Origin: an uncultured Pseudorhodobacter sp.
GTDB lineage: Bacteria; Pseudomonadota; Alphaproteobacteria; Rhodobacterales; Rhodobacteraceae
Assembly: GCA_945957495.1 (NCBI GenBank)
Contig: CAMFLG010000159.1
Span: 1-7,104 of the forward strand
Direction: 5' to 3'
DNA: 7,104 nt
Below, one piece after another: positions 4,201 through 7,104 of this stretch. The notes under the pieces are model-generated. The model worked only from the letters and a program-made list of their open reading frames with translations. It ran no database searches and was not told where the DNA came from. The position numbers and the translations under genes are program-made. The first letter of the stretch is position 1. The number at the start of each line of letters is the position of its first letter.

Positions 4201-6039
4201 ATGGACGCAGCGGCGGCAACGACGACGGCTGTGCGGCAGGAACGCCGCGACGGGCTGTTGTTGCTGGTCATGGGCGCGCGCCCGCTGAACACGATGACCG
4301 CCGATCTGCGGGCCGGGCTGGCCCAGGGACTGGCGGTGGCGGCGGCGGATCCGGCGCTGCGGGCGGTGGTGATCTGTTCGGCGCTGCCGCTGTTTTCCGC
4401 CGGGGTTGAGGGCGCGGAGGCTGCGGTAAGCCGGGCTGCGCCCAGTTTGGCGGCGCTGTGCCAACAGATTGAATCTATGGCAAAACCGGTGGTCGTGGCG
4501 CTGAATGGCAATGCCTTGGGCGGCGGGATGGAGGTTGCGCTGGCCGCACATGGCCGGGTGGCGCAAGAGGGCGCGCGGCTGGCCTTTCCCGAGGTCAGTC
4601 TGGGCGGGGTGCCGAAGGCGGGGGCGACGCAACGTCTGCCGCGCCTGATCGGCGCCGAGGCCGCGTTGCGGTTGCTGTTGGACCCCGGCCCGGTGACGGC
4701 GGCGCAGGCGCTGGCGATCGGGCTGGTGGATACTGTTGTGGTGGCCGGGCTGATCGAAAGCGCGATCACGCTGGCGCAACAGATGGTTGAGGCTTTGGCG
4801 GGGCGGGCGCCACGCAAAACCTCTGACCGGCGCGATGGTTTTCGCGACCCCAAGGCCTATCAGGTGGCGATTGCGGCGGCGCGGGCCAAATATGTGCAAG
4901 CACATCTTCCGGCGGCGGGGCAGGCGATTGATTGTGTCGAGGCCGCGCAATTACTGTTGTTTGAACAAGGGCTTGCCTTTGAAGAGCAGGCGGCGGCAAT
5001 GCTGGATCAGACGCCGCAGGCCGCGGGGTTGCGGCATGTTCTGGCGGCAGAGCAGCTGGCCGCGCAACCCCCGCACGCGCTGGTGGGCAAGGCTTTGCCC
5101 GAGCTGCGGGCGATTGGGCTGTGGGGCGGTGGCGAGCGGGCGGCAGACCTGGGGGTGCAGGCGCTGACGCGCGGGCTGCGGGTGGCGTTGATCGAACCGG
5201 ACCGGGCGGTCTTGGTCAAGACGGTGGAACAGATCGCGGCGCGGCAGGCGGCGATGGTGACTGAGGGGCGGCTGAGCGAGGCTGCGCGCGATGCCGATTG
5301 GGCCAGACTTGGTTCCAGCATGGTCGCGTCTTATCTGGGCAGCGTCGATGTGATTCTTGCCTCGGTCGAGGCGGGGCGGCTGCCGGTACAGACCGAAGTG
5401 CCGGTGCTGCCGCTGGGGGCGCTGCCGGCGCAGGCGGTGGCGGGGCGGATCGGGTTGCAGGCGGCGATGGCGGCGGGCCTGCCGGCCGAGCTGAGCTTTA
5501 CCGAAGGCGCCGACCCGCGCGTGCTGGCGCTGGGTCTGGCATTGGCGCGGCGGCTGGGGTGGCGGGCCTTCGTGACCGGGCCGGGCGGGCCGATGGTGCA
5601 GCGGCTGCGCGCGGCCTTGTCGGCGGCGATTGCGGCGCAAGAGGCCGCGGGCGTTGCGCGTGAGACGGTGATGGCGGCGCTGGCGTCTTTCGGCATTGGC
5701 GGGACGGGGCGCACGATTTTGCCCAGCCCGCCCGCCGAGGGCAAAGGCGTGCTTGAGGCCTGCCTTGCCGCCTTGGCCAATCAGGGCGCGCGGTTGCTGG
5801 GCGAGGGCGTGGCGCGCAGGCCCGCCGAGGTGGATGCGCTTGCCGTGGCGGCGGGGTTGTTTCCGCGTTGGCAGGGTGGGCCGATGTTTTGGGCCGACCG
5901 GCGCGGGTTGCTGGTGCTGCGGTCGGATCTGCGCCACCGGGCCGAGGCTGCGCCGCAGATCTACACGCCTGCTGCGATTTTTGATGACCTGATCGCGGAT
6001 GGCCGCAATTTCGCGGCGCTTGACCGCGGCAAGGTCTGA
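4201..6039 (+). CDS. FadB/FadJ-like multifunctional protein: enoyl-CoA hydratase with degenerate 3-hydroxyacyl-CoA dehydrogenase
   Basis: The protein has 612 residues from ATG 4201, which is preferred over an in-frame GTG at 4174 because that GTG sits in the promoter-like repeat. Residues 12-200 are a crotonase domain: SAGVEGAE (66-73) for the oxyanion hole, NGNALGGGMEVALAAHGRV (102-120) with Glu111, and FPEVSLGGVPKAGATQRLPR (129-148) with Glu131. The 20-residue Glu spacing equals Glu119/Glu139 of E. coli FadB, so trans-2-enoyl-CoA hydration is plausible. From about 300 it aligns with the dehydrogenase half, but the NAD-binding GxGxxG reads GLWGGGERA (306-314), the expected FxGxHFFxP segment is AGRIGLQAAM (414-423) without the catalytic His, and the PxFVxNR region is absent. 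The C-terminal AGLFPRWQGGPMFWADRRG (551-569) is well kept. It is shorter than FadB (about 700-730), and the dehydrogenase is probably inactive. Confidence 0.85.
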   Translation: MDAAAATTTAVRQERRDGLLLLVMGARPLNTMTADLRAGLAQGLAVAAADPALRAVVICSALPLFSAGVEGAEAAVSRAAPSLAALCQQIESMAKPVVVALNGNALGGGMEVALAAHGRVAQEGARLAFPEVSLGGVPKAGATQRLPRLIGAEAALRLLLDPGPVTAAQALAIGLVDTVVVAGLIESAITLAQQMVEALAGRAPRKTSDRRDGFRDPKAYQVAIAAARAKYVQAHLPAAGQAIDCVEAAQLLLFEQGLAFEEQAAAMLDQTPQAAGLRHVLAAEQLAAQPPHALVGKALPELRAIGLWGGGERAADLGVQALTRGLRVALIEPDRAVLVKTVEQIAARQAAMVTEGRLSEAARDADWARLGSSMVASYLGSVDVILASVEAGRLPVQTEVPVLPLGALPAQAVAGRIGLQAAMAAGLPAELSFTEGADPRVLALGLALARRLGWRAFVTGPGGPMVQRLRAALSAAIAAQEAAGVARETVMAALASFGIGGTGRTILPSPPAEGKGVLEACLAALANQGARLLGEGVARRPAEVDALAVAAGLFPRWQGGPMFWADRRGLLVLRSDLRHRAEAAPQIYTPAAIFDDLIADGRNFAALDRGKV

Positions 6040-6059
6040 TCGGCCTCAGGCCAGGATCA
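6037..6059. terminator. Imperfect hairpin spanning both convergent stop codons
   Basis: TGATC-GGCC (6037-6045), loop TCA, then GGCC (6049-6052), an AG bulge, and GATCA (6055-6059) form a 9-bp stem with one 2-nt bulge. The structure contains the TGA of the FadB-like gene and the TGA of the converging membrane-protein gene. There is no T-run on either side, so it may be weak or serve only as a 3' end stabiliser. Confidence 0.35.
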
Positions 6060-6261
6060 CACCGATCACCACCATCATCAGGCCGATGCCGGAAATCCCC
6101 AGGGCTGCCATGTTCAGCGCCACCGCCTTTTGCAGGGCTGCGCGCATGTCCGCCTCTGGCAGGGCCTGTTTGCGGATGCCGATGACCATCTTGACGCACC
6201 ACAAGAGCGCGATGATGCCCAGAACGGTGAGGGCAGAGCCAATCCAGATCAGCAGGTCCAT
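6046..6261 (-). CDS. Small two-helix membrane protein, function unknown
   Basis: The protein has 71 residues with two predicted membrane helices, about 3-26 (LLIWIGSALTVLGIIALLWC) and 49-70 (ALGISGIGLMMVVIGVIL). They are joined by a charged loop, GIRKQALPEADMRAALQK (28-45). By the positive-inside rule the loop would face the cytoplasm, giving an outside-ended hairpin. ATG 6261 is preferred over longer in-frame starts because AAGGA lies 6 nt upstream and the sequence before it is Pro/Arg-rich with no coding character. It converges on the FadB-like gene with only 6 bp between the stops and is divergent from gapR. I do not recognise a named family. Such small proteins often assist respiratory or transport complexes, but nothing here shows that. 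Confidence 0.75.
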   Translation of the reverse strand: MDLLIWIGSALTVLGIIALLWCVKMVIGIRKQALPEADMRAALQKAVALNMAALGISGIGLMMVVIGVILA

Positions 6262-6302
6262 AGCGCATCCTTCGTCTTTGTCGGGCGATATGGCGGGGTA
6301 CT

Positions 6303-6322
6303 GCCTTGCACGCGGCCTTGCA
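6303..6322. repeat. Short direct repeat in the divergent intergenic region
   Basis: GCCTTGCA occurs at 6303-6310 and again at 6315-6322, a 12-bp period. The second copy overlaps the palindrome CTTGCAAG (6317-6324). It lies between the divergent membrane-protein gene and gapR. The period is close to one helical turn, which could suit a regulator, but the repeat is short and may be chance. Confidence 0.3.
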
Positions 6323-6350
6323 AGCCCCCGCCCGAATGGGAACGCGCCGC

Positions 6351-6379
6351 TTGAACCCGGGCCCGCGCGCGGATAGGTA
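6351..6379 (+). promoter_or_regulatory. Weak candidate promoter of gapR
   Basis: TTGAAC (6351-6356) is a fair -35, but the -10 at 17 bp spacing (TAGGTA, 6374-6379) matches poorly. It would start transcription about 30 nt before ATG 6415. No CtrA-type TTAA half-site pair is seen. This is offered only as the best by-eye candidate. Confidence 0.3.
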
Positions 6380-6414
6380 CGGCGCATCCCTGCAGATCAG
6401 TCGAGAGAAGTGCC

Positions 6415-6669
6415 ATGAATGACGTGACCGCCGCCTATAACGTGACCGCCGACGAGTTGCGCCAGTTCATCGAACGGGCTGAACAGCTGGCGGCCGAAAA
6501 GAAAGACATCGCCGAACAGGAAAAAGAGCTGTTCGCCGAGGCCAAGGGGCGCGGTTATGACACCAAGGTGATGCGCAAGGTCATCGCCCTGCGCAAGCGC
6601 AAGCCTGATGAGATTGCCGAGGAAGAGGCGATCATGGATATGTACAAAGCCGCCCTTGGCATGCAGTAA
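6415..6669 (+). CDS. gapR: GapR-family (DUF2312) nucleoid-associated protein
   Basis: The protein has 84 residues, full length for the family. After a short variable start, residues 11-44 form the coiled coil (ELRQFIERAEQLAAEKKDIAEQEKE), followed by AEAKGRGYDTKVMRKVIALR (41-60), RKRKPDEIAEEEAIMDMYKA and the end ALGMQ. This closely follows Caulobacter GapR (AEAKGNGFDVKVLKKVVRIRK ... DAILDLY). GapR assembles as a dimer or tetramer around overtwisted DNA ahead of replication and transcription forks and stimulates topoisomerases. The Lys/Arg residues lining the channel (Lys51, Arg54, Lys55, Arg60, Lys61) are present. GAGAGAAG just upstream is the ribosome site for ATG 6415. It is monocistronic, with a hairpin right after the stop. 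The family is near-universal in alphaproteobacteria, which supports the lineage call. Confidence 0.93.
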   Translation: MNDVTAAYNVTADELRQFIERAEQLAAEKKDIAEQEKELFAEAKGRGYDTKVMRKVIALRKRKPDEIAEEEAIMDMYKAALGMQ

Positions 6670-6682
6670 ACGGCACGGCCCC

Positions 6683-6711
6683 GGGCGGTGCAGGTTTGCG
6701 CCGCCCCGTTT
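6683..6711. terminator. Terminator-like hairpin after gapR
   Basis: GGGCGGTGC (6683-6691) pairs with GCGCCGCCC (6698-6706), a 9-bp G+C-rich stem with one G-T wobble and a 6-nt loop. It is followed on the plus strand by CGTTTC. It sits 13 bp after the gapR stop and just before the stop of the converging minus-strand frame (6715), so it can serve both. Confidence 0.65.
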
Positions 6712-6714
6712 CGA

Positions 6715-7044
6715 TCAGGGCGCGATAAAGCTGACGCCGTCCATATGCGCGATGCGGTAGACATCCTCGTCATAGCTTTGAGTCAGTTCATCGACGATTT
6801 GTTCTGTCCAGCCGGGCAGTTCAACCTCGACCTCGATACGTTCGGCCAGGGCGAATTTATCCAGAAAGGCCGAAACGATCTTGCGCCGCTGCAGGATGGT
6901 TCCGGGCGGGTGGCTTTCGAGATAGCTGTTCATCCGGGTCAACCCCTCGCCCGACATCAGGCTGGCCAGCAAATCCTGCTCGCCTTCAAGCACGGCATTT
7001 TCCGGCAGGCCGCTGACGGCGCGCAAAACCTCGGGCCAGACCAA
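6715..7044 (-). CDS. Unidentified 109-residue protein, possibly the 3' part of a broken gene
   Basis: The protein has 109 residues when started at TTG 7044; no ATG or GTG precedes it before an in-frame TAG at 7071-7069. Composition is normal for a protein, acidic and soluble: PENAVLEGEQDLLASLMSG (14-32), then LQRRKIVSAFLDKFALAE (51-68), IEVEVELPGW (70-79), and a tail with YDEDVYRIAHMDGVSFIAP (91-109). I do not recognise it with confidence. The tail loosely recalls C-termini of sulfotransferase-like or polysaccharide-related proteins in Rhodobacteraceae, from memory only. No good ribosome site precedes the TTG. The same frame is open again upstream of the TAG to the window edge (RILRVNPGVPL), so a longer gene interrupted by one nonsense codon is plausible. 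It converges on gapR. Confidence 0.5.
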   Translation of the reverse strand: MVWPEVLRAVSGLPENAVLEGEQDLLASLMSGEGLTRMNSYLESHPPGTILQRRKIVSAFLDKFALAERIEVEVELPGWTEQIVDELTQSYDEDVYRIAHMDGVSFIAP

Positions 7045-7104
7045 GGGCTTAACTGCAACGCACCGTATCTACAGGGGGACGCCGGGATTGACGCGCAGTA
7101 TCCT

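Noticed and set aside
3436..4950. 504-residue and 330-residue minus-strand frames opposite the FadB-like region
   Set aside because: Composition is Arg/His/Gln- or Ala/Ser-rich with no motif; they overlap three plus-strand genes that have real family signatures.
6262..6414. Small RNA or riboswitch in the gapR-membrane protein gap
   Set aside because: Only a short direct repeat and a weak promoter are visible; there is no convincing folded element or terminator inside the gap.
1..7104. Mobile element, CRISPR array, prophage, toxin-antitoxin or defence island
   Set aside because: I saw no repeat-spacer pattern, transposase or integrase motif, long terminal inverted repeats or known defence domain. 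Base composition looks uniform by eye.

Overview
The window is about two-thirds G+C with dense, short-spaced genes. It reads as a chromosomal segment of an alphaproteobacterium, most likely a member of the Rhodobacteraceae. The evidence is a GapR-type (DUF2312) nucleoid protein, a FliM/FliN-like protein of the type seen in that family, an FnrL-type TTGAT-N4-GTCAA box and a site close to the SqrR motif. There is no IS element, CRISPR array, tRNA or rRNA. The genus cannot be told from this sequence.

Layout. (1) Positions 1-1149, plus strand: the last 40 residues of a sensor histidine kinase, then a FliM/FliN (SpoA-domain) protein. (2) Positions 1180-1211: a strong hairpin between convergent transcription units. 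(3) Positions 1221-3428, minus strand: a three-gene sulfide/persulfide operon. In transcription order it encodes an ETHE1/Blh-type metallo-beta-lactamase-fold dioxygenase, the first half of a YeeE/YedE (thiosulfate/sulfur transporter-like) pair, and the second half fused in frame to a DUF442 (TIGR01244) rhodanese/phosphatase-like domain. The last two genes overlap (TGATG). (4) Positions 3429-3574: a divergent control region. The sulfur side has a -35/-10 pair covered by nested palindromes, one matching 7 of 8 bases of the SqrR motif as I recall it. The other side has an FNR-type box about 41 bp upstream of the predicted transcription start. (5) Positions 3575-6039, plus strand: a TraR/DksA-type zinc-finger protein, a 71-residue unknown protein, and a 612-residue FadB-like protein with an intact-looking enoyl-CoA hydratase half but a dehydrogenase half lacking its usual catalytic signatures. 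(6) Positions 6046-6261, minus strand: a 71-residue two-helix membrane protein, convergent with the previous gene. (7) Positions 6415-6669, plus strand: gapR. (8) Positions 6715-7044, minus strand: an unidentified 109-residue reading frame that may be the 3' part of a broken gene.

How it may work together. The minus-strand operon would import or move reduced sulfur species (YeeE/YedE) and handle persulfide (DUF442 and the dioxygenase). No ArsR-type repressor is encoded here, so an SqrR/BigR homologue would have to act in trans. The divergent unit looks oxygen-controlled through FnrL. One 146-bp intergenic region may therefore read both persulfide and oxygen status. These regulatory claims are inferences from site sequence and spacing.

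The least ordinary items are the YeeE-DUF442 fusion (a different pairing from canonical Blh, where DUF442 is joined to the dioxygenase), the dual control region, and the FadB-like protein with a probable pseudo-dehydrogenase half. I found no clear evidence of an entirely new defence or mobile system.
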